Of a stretch of DNA of 62,928 nt, positions 33,124-40,760 are shown one piece after another. Made by a program: the position numbers and the translations under genes. Numbering within the stretch: the first letter of the stretch is position 1; each line of letters opens with the position of its first letter. The notes below the pieces were generated by a model. The model did no database searches, was not told the origin of the DNA, and worked only from the letters and a program-made list of their open reading frames with translations. This DNA comes from Bog-532 sp036495425 (GTDB taxonomy: Bacteria > Actinomycetota > Actinomycetes > Streptosporangiales > Streptosporangiaceae). The DNA is taken from NCBI GenBank assembly GCA_036495425.1, contig DASXMW010000018.1, positions 1 to 62,928 on the forward strand. The letters are read 5' to 3'.

Positions 33124-33496
33124 AGTTCTTGAACTCGAGCACGTTGTTGGACGGGTCGGCCAGGGCGATCGTGCGGTGTTCCTCGGCGGTGCCCTCGAAC
33201 CGGAGCGCCGGCCCGGCCAGCACCCGCAGCTTGCGGTGCTCGACCACCCGCAGCAGCCGGTCGAAGTCCACCGCCTTGGCGAAGCTGACGCCGAAGTGCC
33301 GCGGATACATGACCGGCTCGTCCGGGATGTCATCGCTCAGGTGGCAGACCAGCTGGTCGCCGAAGAAGTCCAGGGTGATGCGGTCGTGGTAGCGGCGGGC
33401 CAGCTTGGCCCCCAGCCCGGACACGTAGAACTCGAGGGCCTCGTCCAGGTCCCGGGCCGGGACGGCGATGTGGCAGGCGTCGTGCATGTCGCGCAT
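33098..33496 (-). CDS. VOC (glyoxalase/dioxygenase-fold) family protein
   Basis: A 132 aa two-module vicinal-oxygen-chelate protein: CHIAVPARDLDEALEFYVSG at the N-terminus with metal-ligand-like His, LDFFGDQLVCHLSDDIPDEP, RHFGVSFAKAVDFDRLLRVV and IALADPSNNVLEFKNYVDPR with the C-terminal Glu. Family members catalyse isomerase, lyase or dioxygenase reactions through a divalent metal. It sits 28 bp behind the ComA-like gene and overlaps the phosphatase gene. Confidence 0.88.
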   Translation of the reverse strand: MRDMHDACHIAVPARDLDEALEFYVSGLGAKLARRYHDRITLDFFGDQLVCHLSDDIPDEPVMYPRHFGVSFAKAVDFDRLLRVVEHRKLRVLAGPALRFEGTAEEHRTIALADPSNNVLEFKNYVDPRLQF

Positions 33497-33524
33497 GGTC
33501 AGGATTCCTTTGCTAGCGGGGGAG

Positions 33525-34304
33525 TCAGGCGGCCGACCGGGCGGCCCGGGCCGCGCTGGCGGTCCCGGCGCTGGCCCCGGTGGTGAGGTCGAGCAGGGTG
33601 TCGCCGCGCAGGCCCCGGCGCAGGGTCTCGACCCCGATCACGTCGCTGGTGGCGATGTTGCCCAGGTTGACCGCGGGCCCGACGCCGCGGATCAGCTCGA
33701 CCTGCAGGTCCTTGGTGGGCGCCTCGAACATGACCAGGGCCGGGTCGATCCCGGCCAGCACCGCGCCCAGCACGTCGCCGCGCATGTGCCCGTCGGCCTG
33801 GGCGATGCCGCTGCGGCCGCTCTCGCGGGCTTCGGTGATGACCATGGACGCCCCGGCCGAGAGGTCCTCGGCCAGCGCGTCCACCCAGTCGGCCGGGGTG
33901 AGCAGCGCGGACCGGTCCGCGTCCTTGTAGCCGACCTCGGACAGCACCGGGCGGATCCCGGCCAGGCGCCGCACGTAGTCGGCCTTGCCGCTCTGGTCGA
34001 GCGGGATCGTCCCGTTGGAGACCTCGATGTGGGTGGCGCCGAACCGCTCGACCAGCGCCAGGTAGCCCGCCAGCCGACCGGTCCACACGTAGTGCTCGAA
34101 CAGCGTCCCGCCGAAGTAGAACCCGACCCCGGCGTCGGCGAGCACGGCGGCCTTGCGGTCCATGTCCCTGGTCACCAGCGCGGTGCCCCAGCCGAACTTG
34201 ATCAGGTCGATCAGGTGGCCGTGGCTCTCGATCAGGTCGGTGAAGGCGCCGGTGGGCAGGCCGGTGTCGATGACCATGGTGGTGCCGTGCTGGCTGGACG
34301 TCAT
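33525..34304 (-). CDS. Phosphosulfolactate synthase (ComA)-like protein
   Basis: A 259 aa TIM-barrel protein. GTTMVIDTGLPTGAFTDLIE, LIDLIKFGWGTALVTRDMDR, FYFGGTLFEHYVW, IEVSNGTIPLDQSGKADYVR and MVITEARESGRSGI follow the ComA family order. ComA adds sulfite to phosphoenolpyruvate to give phosphosulfolactate, the first step of coenzyme M or sulfolactate synthesis. GGAGG lies 6 nt before ATG 34304. It heads an operon with a VOC protein and a phosphatase. The family also has members of other function, so the substrate is not certain. Confidence 0.82.
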   Translation of the reverse strand: MTSSQHGTTMVIDTGLPTGAFTDLIESHGHLIDLIKFGWGTALVTRDMDRKAAVLADAGVGFYFGGTLFEHYVWTGRLAGYLALVERFGATHIEVSNGTIPLDQSGKADYVRRLAGIRPVLSEVGYKDADRSALLTPADWVDALAEDLSAGASMVITEARESGRSGIAQADGHMRGDVLGAVLAGIDPALVMFEAPTKDLQVELIRGVGPAVNLGNIATSDVIGVETLRRGLRGDTLLDLTTGASAGTASAARAARSAA

Positions 34305-34461
34305 GAAGTGCCTCCAGGCGATGGGGTGCGGTCGAGCCGATCAGCAGCACCGATCCTTGGCCGCGCACGTGGGAGCGCCATCCGGGCCGGATGCGAACCT
34401 GATCAAGGTCCTGAGCAGGGCCTGCGCCCAAGCCGGAGTTCCTACGAAGCTCCCAGCGAAC

Positions 34462-35157
34462 TCACAGCCGACGGGCGCCCGGCGCAGAACCGGGGACAAC
34501 CAGCCCCGACTCGTAGGCGGTGACCACGGCCTGGGTGCGGTCGCGCAGGCCCAGTTTGCTCAGCATCCGGCTGACGTGGGTCTTCACGGTCTCCTCGGTG
34601 ACCACCAGGCGGGCCGCGATCTCCGGGTTGGACAGGCCCTCGGCCACCAGCCGCAGCACCTGCGTCTCTCGCGGGGTGAGCGCGGCCAGCGCGGCCCCCG
34701 GGCCGGACCCGGCCCGCGGCCGCGCCTCGGTGAACTGGCTGATCAGGCGGCGGGTGACGGTCGGCGCGAGCAGGGCCTCGCCCGCGGCGATGATCCGCAC
34801 CGCGTCGAACAGCCGCTCGGCGGTCACGTCCTTGAGCAGGAAGCCGCTGGCCCCGGCCCGCAGCGCGTCGTAGACGTACTCGTCGAGGTCGAAGGTGGTG
34901 AGGATGAGCACCCGGGGCGCGCCCGGGCCGGCCAGCTGGCGGGTGGCCTCGATCCCGTCGGTACCGGGCATCCGCACGTCCATCAGCACCACGTCCGGCC
35001 GCAGCTCGCGGCAGACCCGGACCGCCTCGGCGCCGTCGCGGGCCGTGCCGGCCACGGTGAAGTCGGGCTGGGTGCCGAGCAGCTCGGCGAACCCGGTCCG
35101 CACCACCTGGTGGTCGTCGGCGACGACGACCCGGATGGTCTCCGCGCTGCCGGTCAC
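34462..35157 (-). CDS. NarL/LuxR family response regulator
   Basis: A 231 aa regulator. The receiver domain has VVADDHQVVR, phospho-acceptor Asp60 in VVLMDVRMPGTDG and FLLKDVTAERL; the HTH has LTPRETQVLRLVAEGLSNPE and ETVKTHVSRMLSKLGLRDR. The GTG start at 35157 overlaps the kinase stop (GTGA). It is the partner of the upstream kinase and probably controls the divergent ABC genes. Confidence 0.93.
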   Translation of the reverse strand: MTGSAETIRVVVADDHQVVRTGFAELLGTQPDFTVAGTARDGAEAVRVCRELRPDVVLMDVRMPGTDGIEATRQLAGPGAPRVLILTTFDLDEYVYDALRAGASGFLLKDVTAERLFDAVRIIAAGEALLAPTVTRRLISQFTEARPRAGSGPGAALAALTPRETQVLRLVAEGLSNPEIAARLVVTEETVKTHVSRMLSKLGLRDRTQAVVTAYESGLVVPGSAPGARRL

Positions 35158-36317
35158 GGGTCCGCCTTGCCGGGCAGCCGGGCAGTGACGAGGAAGCCGC
35201 CGCTGCGGGCCGTGCCGGTGGTCAGCTCCCCGCCCACGGCCGCGGCCCGCTCCCGCATGCCGAGCAGACCGTGGCCGCCGTCGGGCACGACCGGGTCCGC
35301 CACCAGCGCCAGCGGCGGCCCCGGGCCGTTGTCGCGGACGCGCAGCCGCAGGCCGTCCCCGGCGTAACACAGCTCCACGTCCACGGCGGCCCCGGGCGCG
35401 TGCCGCCGCGCGTTGGTCAGCGCCTCCTGCACGATCCGGTAGGCGGCCAGTTCCACGCCCGGGTCCAGGCTGACCGGCAGGCCGCTGACGATGAGCCGGG
35501 TCCCGGCCGGTGACGCCGCTCGCGCCTCATCCAGCAGCCCGATCAGCTGGGCCAGGCCGGGCTGCGGCTGCCGGTCCGCGGGCACGTCGCCGGTGTCCTC
35601 CCGGAGCACTCCCAGCAGCCGCCGCATCTCGGTCAGCGCGTCACGCGCGGTGTCGCCGATCGACCGCAGCCGCTGGGTCGTGGCCGGTGGCAGCGCGGGA
35701 GCGGTGAGCCGGGCCGTCTCGGCCTGCACCGCGATCATCGAGATATGGTGCGCGACCACGTCGTGCAGCTCCCGCGAGATGCGGGCCCGTTCCCCGCGCG
35801 CGGTGTGCTCGAGCAGGCGGCCGGCGATGGCCTCCCGGGCCGCGGTGTGCTCGGTGGCCTCGGACCGGGCCCGCAGGGCCAGCCCGGCACAGGCCGCCAC
35901 CGGGACCAGCGCGGCGGCCAGCAACGTGACCGTGTGCGTCTCGGTCCCCGGCGGGGCCGAGGTCACGGCCAGCACCGGACCGGTCAGGCCCAGGACCAGG
36001 AAGGGCAGCCCCAGCGCCACCGCCAGCCACGGCGTCCACCACGGGGGCCCGAGGTGACCCAGCCGCCCCGCCGCGATCAGCAGCGCGGCCACGCCGGCCG
36101 CCGGAAGCAGCTGGAACAGCGTGAGCGACAGCAAAGCGCTCGCGCACACCGCCACCGCTGCCGGTGCCGCGCGCAGGAACGCGAGCGGCAGCGTCCCGCC
36201 CAGGGCCAGCACGCCCAGGCCCAGCACGGTCTGCGCGGGCTGATGCTCGGCCACCGCACGCGTGACCGCCTCGGCCAGCGCCAGCAGGCCGAGCAGTACC
36301 GAACCGGCCAGTCCCAC
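35154..36317 (-). CDS. Sensor histidine kinase (HisKA_3 type)
   Basis: A 387 aa kinase with about five N-terminal membrane helices, a short linker (EATEHTAAREAIAGRLLEHT), the HisKA_3 box ARISRELHDVVAHHISMIAV and an HATPase_c domain (VQEALTNARRHAPG; GGHGLLGMRERAAAVGGEL). No large extracellular sensor domain is visible, so the signal is probably sensed within the membrane or through the ABC proteins. The GTG start at 36317 is chosen because it begins the first helix and follows GAAGGG closely; the start is uncertain by a few codons. Confidence 0.9.
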   Translation of the reverse strand: MGLAGSVLLGLLALAEAVTRAVAEHQPAQTVLGLGVLALGGTLPLAFLRAAPAAVAVCASALLSLTLFQLLPAAGVAALLIAAGRLGHLGPPWWTPWLAVALGLPFLVLGLTGPVLAVTSAPPGTETHTVTLLAAALVPVAACAGLALRARSEATEHTAAREAIAGRLLEHTARGERARISRELHDVVAHHISMIAVQAETARLTAPALPPATTQRLRSIGDTARDALTEMRRLLGVLREDTGDVPADRQPQPGLAQLIGLLDEARAASPAGTRLIVSGLPVSLDPGVELAAYRIVQEALTNARRHAPGAAVDVELCYAGDGLRLRVRDNGPGPPLALVADPVVPDGGHGLLGMRERAAAVGGELTTGTARSGGFLVTARLPGKADP

Positions 36318-36436
36318 CCCTTCATTGTCGCGGCTGGTCCCGGGTGGTGGCGTCCCTCGCAGGAGGGAGACCCACCTGGCCGGGACGGTCACCAAGACCG
36401 CTCTCAAGCGTGACGACGCCAGGGCCGGCCGCGTCC

Positions 36437-36442
36437 TAGCGT
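36437..36442 (+). promoter_or_regulatory. -10 element TAGCGT of a leaderless promoter
   Basis: TAGCGT ends 7 nt before ATG 36450, with no ribosome site, as in the other leaderless genes of this window. Confidence 0.5.
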
Positions 36443-36449
36443 GCCGGGC

Positions 36450-37373
36450 ATGGAAGCAACTGTCGAAGTCGACGGCCTGCGTAAGCGGTTCGGCCCGGCC
36501 CTGGCCCTGGACGGCATGTCGTTCACGGTCCAGCCCGGGCAGGTCACCGGGTTCGTCGGCCCCAACGGGGCCGGCAAGTCCACCACCATGCGGGTCATCC
36601 TCGGCCTGGACGCGCCCGACCAGGGCCAGGCGCTGATCGGCGGCCGCCCGTACGCGAGCCTGCGGCACCCGCTCAGCCACGTCGGGGCCCTGCTGGACGC
36701 GGCGGCCCTCCAGCCCAGCCGCAGCGCCCGGCATCACCTGCTGTGGCTGGCGCACTCCCAGGGACTGCGGGCGCGCCGGGTCGACGAGGTGATCGAGCTG
36801 ACCGGGCTGGCCAGCGCGGCCACCCGCAAGGCCGGCGGCTACTCGCTCGGTATGCGCCAGCGGCTCGGCATCGCCGCCGCGCTGCTCGGTGACCCGCCGG
36901 TGCTGATGCTGGACGAGCCGTTCAACGGTCTGGACCCGGAAGGCATCGTGTGGATGCGCGGGTTCCTGCGGGCGCTGGCCGGGCAGGGCCGGGCCGTGCT
37001 GGTGTCCAGCCACCTGATGAGCGAGCTGCAGGACGCCGCCGATCACCTGGTGGTGGCCGGCCGCGGCAAGGTCGTGGCCGACACCAGCGTGACCGACCTG
37101 ATCGCGTCCGCGTCCGGGGACCGGGTCGCGCTGCGCACCGAGGCCCGGTCTGGGGCGATGACGGTGCTGGCCAGCGCGGGGGCCACCGTCGCCGCCACCG
37201 GCCCGGACACCCTCACCATCACCGGGCTGCAGGCCCAGAAGATCGTGACCCTGCTCGGGGAGAGCGGGGTGCCGTTCAGCGAGGTGTCGGCCCATCGGGC
37301 CACCCTGGAGGAGGCCTACATGGAGCTGACCCGGGACGTGACCGAGTTCCGCGGGGCGGAGGTGGCCCGGTGA
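36450..37373 (+). CDS. ABC transporter ATP-binding protein
   Basis: A 307 aa CcmA-like ATPase. Walker A FVGPNGAGKSTTMR, signature YSLGMRQRLGIA, Walker B VLMLDEPFNGLDPEG and LVSSHLMSELQDAADHLVV are intact. The C-terminal extension (about 220-307) is typical for bacteriocin-resistance or drug exporters. Its stop overlaps the GTG of the permease (37370-37373). Divergent from the kinase/regulator pair. Confidence 0.92.
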   Translation: MEATVEVDGLRKRFGPALALDGMSFTVQPGQVTGFVGPNGAGKSTTMRVILGLDAPDQGQALIGGRPYASLRHPLSHVGALLDAAALQPSRSARHHLLWLAHSQGLRARRVDEVIELTGLASAATRKAGGYSLGMRQRLGIAAALLGDPPVLMLDEPFNGLDPEGIVWMRGFLRALAGQGRAVLVSSHLMSELQDAADHLVVAGRGKVVADTSVTDLIASASGDRVALRTEARSGAMTVLASAGATVAATGPDTLTITGLQAQKIVTLLGESGVPFSEVSAHRATLEEAYMELTRDVTEFRGAEVAR

Positions 37374-38974
37374 CCGCGCCCGTGGCGCCCGTCGTGGCAC
37401 CGTACCGGTCGCCGCAGCCGGCGGGCCGGGACGGCTTCGCCCAGCTGGTGCACGCCGAATGGACCAAGCTGCGCACCGTGCGCGGCTGGCTCATCGGCCT
37501 GTTTCTGGTCATCGTGGTGACCGATCTGCTCGGCATCTTCGGCGGCGGCTACAGCCATGCCGTGTGTATCACCGGGCCGGGGGCCAAACCGCAGACCGGT
37601 GCGGCCTGCACCCCGAAGATCCCGACCGGGCCGGGCGGCGAGGCGGTGCACGACACCTACTACCTGGTGGGCCAGGTCCTGGCCGGGAACGGCACCCTCA
37701 CCGCCCGGGTGACCTCGCTGGCCACCGAGCACGGCATCCCCAGCGGGCCGCAAGGTCAGAACACCAGCCTGCGGCCGGCCCCGGTGGCCTGGGCCAAGTC
37801 CGGCATCATCATCACGGCCAGTACCCGGCCGGGGGCCGCGTACGCGGCGATGATGGTGACCCAGGGCCACGGCGTGCGGATGCAGTACGACTACACCGGG
37901 GACACGGCCGGGCGGCCCGGTGCGGCGTCCGCGGCCAGCCCCCGCTGGCTGCGGCTGACCCGGGCCGGGGACACGGTCACCGGGTACGACTCGGCCGACG
38001 GCGTGCACTGGGCCACGGTCGGCACCGTACGCCTGCCCGGGCTGGCGTCCACCGTCCGGGCCGGGCTGTTCGCCGCCGCCCCGGACTGGGAGCAGAGCAC
38101 CACGAACTTCGGCGGCGGCGAGAACGGCCAGGGCGGCCCCAGCCTGGCCACCGCGACCCTGGACCGGATCTCCGCTTCGGGCGGCTGGGCCACGGGCCGT
38201 TGGCAGGGTACGGCCGTGGGCGGCCCGGATCTGGCCCAGGTCGGCTACCAGCAGGGCGGCGGCCGGTTCACGGTCCGCGGCTCGGGTGACATCGCGCCGA
38301 TGGTGCCTGGCGCCGGCGGCCGGGAGCAGACCATCGAGCAGCACCTGATCGGCGTGTTCGCCGGGCTGATCGTGGTCATCATGGTGGCGGTCCTGTTCAT
38401 CACCGTGGAGTACCGCCGGGGCCTTATCCGCACCACCCTCACCGCCAGCCCGCGGCGCGGCCGGGTCCTGGCGGCCAAGGCGCTGGTCATCGGCACGGTC
38501 ACGTTCGTGGCGGGCCTGATCGCGGCGGTCATCGCGGTCATCGGCGGTGTCGCGGTGGTCCACAGCCAGTTCGGCTACGTGTATCCGGTGACCGGGCTGA
38601 CCTGGGTCCGGGTGGTGGCCGGCAGCGCGCTGCTGCTGGCCGTGGCGGCCGTGCTGGCCGTGGCCGTCGGCTCGATCCTGCGCCGCACCGCGGCCGCGGT
38701 CACCGTGGGCGTTGTGGTCCTGGTGCTGCCCTACATCCTGGGGGTCGCCGCGATCCTGCCCGGCGGGGCGGCCCAGTGGGTGCTGCGGATCACCCCGGCG
38801 GCGGCGTTCGCGATCCAGCAGAGCATCCCGGCCTACCCGCAGGTGGACAACTTGTACCTGCCCACGACCGGGTACTACCCGCTGGCCCCCTGGGCCGGTT
38901 TCGCGGTGCTGTGTGGCTGGACCGCGCTGGCCTTCGGCCTGGCCGTGGTGCTGATCCGCCGGCGCGACGCCTAG
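37370..38974 (+). CDS. ABC-2 permease with inserted extracellular ConA-like (DUF1349-like) domain
   Basis: A 534 aa permease. Helix 1 is at about 40-58, after FAQLVHAEWTKLRTVRGW. Instead of a short loop, residues about 59-325 form a large extracellular domain with ConA/DUF1349-like sandwich motifs: VAWAKSGIIITASTRPGAAY, PRWLRLTRAGDTVTGYDSAD and GVHWATVGTVRLPGLAST. A second partial copy seems to begin at GRFTVRGSGDIAP. Five further helices follow (from 326), with FITVEYRRGLIRTTLTASPR matching the next permease. The domain may bind a glycan or peptide outside the cell (inference). GTG start inside GTGA. Confidence 0.86.
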   Translation: MTAPVAPVVAPYRSPQPAGRDGFAQLVHAEWTKLRTVRGWLIGLFLVIVVTDLLGIFGGGYSHAVCITGPGAKPQTGAACTPKIPTGPGGEAVHDTYYLVGQVLAGNGTLTARVTSLATEHGIPSGPQGQNTSLRPAPVAWAKSGIIITASTRPGAAYAAMMVTQGHGVRMQYDYTGDTAGRPGAASAASPRWLRLTRAGDTVTGYDSADGVHWATVGTVRLPGLASTVRAGLFAAAPDWEQSTTNFGGGENGQGGPSLATATLDRISASGGWATGRWQGTAVGGPDLAQVGYQQGGGRFTVRGSGDIAPMVPGAGGREQTIEQHLIGVFAGLIVVIMVAVLFITVEYRRGLIRTTLTASPRRGRVLAAKALVIGTVTFVAGLIAAVIAVIGGVAVVHSQFGYVYPVTGLTWVRVVAGSALLLAVAAVLAVAVGSILRRTAAAVTVGVVVLVLPYILGVAAILPGGAAQWVLRITPAAAFAIQQSIPAYPQVDNLYLPTTGYYPLAPWAGFAVLCGWTALAFGLAVVLIRRRDA

Positions 38975-38984
38975 GGCCGCCGCC

Positions 38985-39776
38985 ATGAAAGATGCCCCCA
39001 TGAAGGATGCCCTGCACGCCGAGTGGACCAAGCAGCGCACCCTGGCCGTGACCGGCTGGCTGCTGGTGACCGTGGCCGTGCTGACCGGTGCGATCAGCGC
39101 GGGCGCGGCCGCGGTGGCGCACTGCCCGGCCGCGGGCTGCGGCCAGGACCCGGCCCGGGTCAGCCTGGCCGGGGTGGCGTTCGGCCAGGCGGCGGTGGCC
39201 ATCCTGGCCGTGCTGGCCATCAGCAGCGAGTACACCACCGGCATGATCCGCACCACGCTGGCGGCGATGCCGCGCCGCACCACCGTGCTGGCCGCCAAGG
39301 CGGTCATCGTGGGCGGCCTGACCCTGCTGGCCGGGGCCGTCGGCGTACTGGGCTCGGTGCTGGCCGGGCGGCTGCTGCTGCCCGGCCACGGCTTCACTGC
39401 CGCGCACGGGATCGCGCCGCTGTCGCTGGCCGACGGGGCGGTGCTGCGGGCCGCGGCCGGGTCCGTGCTCTACCTGATGCTGATCGCCCTGCTCAGCCTG
39501 GGCGTGGCCACCGCCGTACGGGAGCCCGCGGTGGCCATCGGGCTGGTGCTGGCCCTGCTGTTCCTGTTCCCGATCATCGCCCACGTGGCCATCAGCCAGG
39601 AGTGGCAACGCCACCTGGAGCAGGCCGGCCCGATGACGGCCGGGCTGGCGATCCAGGCCACCACCGGCCTGCACGCCCTGCCCATCCAGCCCTGGCCCGG
39701 CCTGGCCGTGCTGGCCGCCTGGGCGGCCGCCGCCCTGCTGACCGGTGCCCTGGTCCTCCGGCTCCGCGACGCCTGA
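38985..39776 (+). CDS. ABC-2 type transporter permease
   Basis: A 263 aa membrane protein with six helices. LHAEWTKQRTLAVTGWLLVT and ISSEYTTGMIRTTLAAMPRR align with the corresponding parts of the preceding large permease, so the two are paralogues, and this one keeps the normal short extracellular loop. It starts 10 bp after the previous stop. The two permeases may form a heterodimer with the shared ATPase. ATG 39000 is an alternative start. Confidence 0.88.
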   Translation: MKDAPMKDALHAEWTKQRTLAVTGWLLVTVAVLTGAISAGAAAVAHCPAAGCGQDPARVSLAGVAFGQAAVAILAVLAISSEYTTGMIRTTLAAMPRRTTVLAAKAVIVGGLTLLAGAVGVLGSVLAGRLLLPGHGFTAAHGIAPLSLADGAVLRAAAGSVLYLMLIALLSLGVATAVREPAVAIGLVLALLFLFPIIAHVAISQEWQRHLEQAGPMTAGLAIQATTGLHALPIQPWPGLAVLAAWAAAALLTGALVLRLRDA

Positions 39777-39857
39777 CGGGGACGTGCGGGCAATCCCTTC
39801 CGCCGCCGCGGACGTAACTGGTTTAATCCGGACACCAATGTCGCGAAAGGCCTGACC

Positions 39858-40700
39858 GTGGCCGGTGAACTGGAAGAACAGCGGCGCCTCACCCGGCGGG
39901 AGCTGGGCGCCGAGGCAGCCCGCCTGGGGGAGAACTTCGGCCTGGGGGGCCCGCCGCAGGGTGCGTACCGAGCCCGCCGGCGCTCGACCCAGTGGGGCTG
40001 CGGCACGTCGGTGCTGGCCACGGCCTTGGTGCTGGCGTTCGTGATCCCGGAATTGCAGCACCGCCTCACGCCGCTATGGGCCCTCGTGGTCGGTGCGGTC
40101 ACGGTGGGCGGCCTACTGCTGATGGCGTTCGCGCCGCGGGCGAAGTGGGACCGGCTGTTCTGGTACCCCGGCGGCGTCGCCCAGCGGCTGGCCGCCGAGC
40201 CGGAGCCGAAGATCCTGCGCTGGGCCGACGCGGCCACGGTGCGGATCGCCTACGACACCGGCGACGACTCGATCATCCTGGACCGGTGCATCGTCGACGG
40301 CCCGGGCGCGGCCGCCATCGAAGCCGATCGCAAGTACCAGGCCGGGCTGGCCGCGTTCGCCCGCGAAGCCGAACGGGTCATCGAGCTCACGGTGCTGCCC
40401 GGCCTCACCGACGCCTACCAGCACGGTCAGCCGGTCGTGTTCGGCGAGCTGACCGTCAGCCGGGCCGGGCTCGGCTATCAGCCGCGGATGGGCCGCAACA
40501 GCTGGTGGCTGAGGTGGCCGGAGGTCCGCACGGTCAAGGCCCACGGCCCCGGCCGCGGGCTCTACGTCCACCCGAAGCCACGCGGCCGCGGCAAACGGTG
40601 GATCAACCTGGAGCTGGTCCCCAACGGGATCCTGGCCCACCGCCTCATCGAGCACGCGGCCGCCCCGTACCAGATCCCGGTCAACCTGAACCGCGAATGA
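39858..40700 (+). CDS. DUF6585-like membrane protein
   Basis: A 280 aa protein. A charged N-terminus is followed by two hydrophobic helices (about 48-65 and 72-92) and a soluble domain with GQPVVFGELTVSRAGLGYQP, WWLRWPEVRTVKAHGPGRGL and INLELVPNGILAHRLIEHAA, which resembles the PH-like DUF6585 family. GTG 39858 is preceded by GAAAGG at 39845-39850. Function unknown. Confidence 0.72.
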   Translation: MAGELEEQRRLTRRELGAEAARLGENFGLGGPPQGAYRARRRSTQWGCGTSVLATALVLAFVIPELQHRLTPLWALVVGAVTVGGLLLMAFAPRAKWDRLFWYPGGVAQRLAAEPEPKILRWADAATVRIAYDTGDDSIILDRCIVDGPGAAAIEADRKYQAGLAAFAREAERVIELTVLPGLTDAYQHGQPVVFGELTVSRAGLGYQPRMGRNSWWLRWPEVRTVKAHGPGRGLYVHPKPRGRGKRWINLELVPNGILAHRLIEHAAAPYQIPVNLNRE

Positions 40701-40725
40701 CCGGGCGAAGCCGGCTCGCGGGCCC

Positions 40726-40760
40726 GGGTTAGCCTAAAACCAGGGGTTAGCCTAAAACCA
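40726..40760 (+). repeat. Tandem 17-bp direct repeat overlapping the gabD start and promoter
   Basis: GGGTTAGCCTAAAACCA occurs at 40726-40742 and again at 40744-40760, period 18 bp; the second copy ends on the A of ATG. Each copy contains TTAGCCTAA, a palindrome around C, and resembles the core of DtxR/IdeR iron boxes (11 of 15 positions of AGGTTAGSCTAACCT). TAGCCT (40748-40753) also has leaderless -10 spacing (6 nt) to ATG 40760. Confidence 0.7.

Noticed and set aside
36318..37400. N-terminal extension of the kinase frame to 37400
   Set aside because: The extension is antisense to the ABC ATPase and of shadow composition; the kinase starts naturally at its first membrane helix near 36317.
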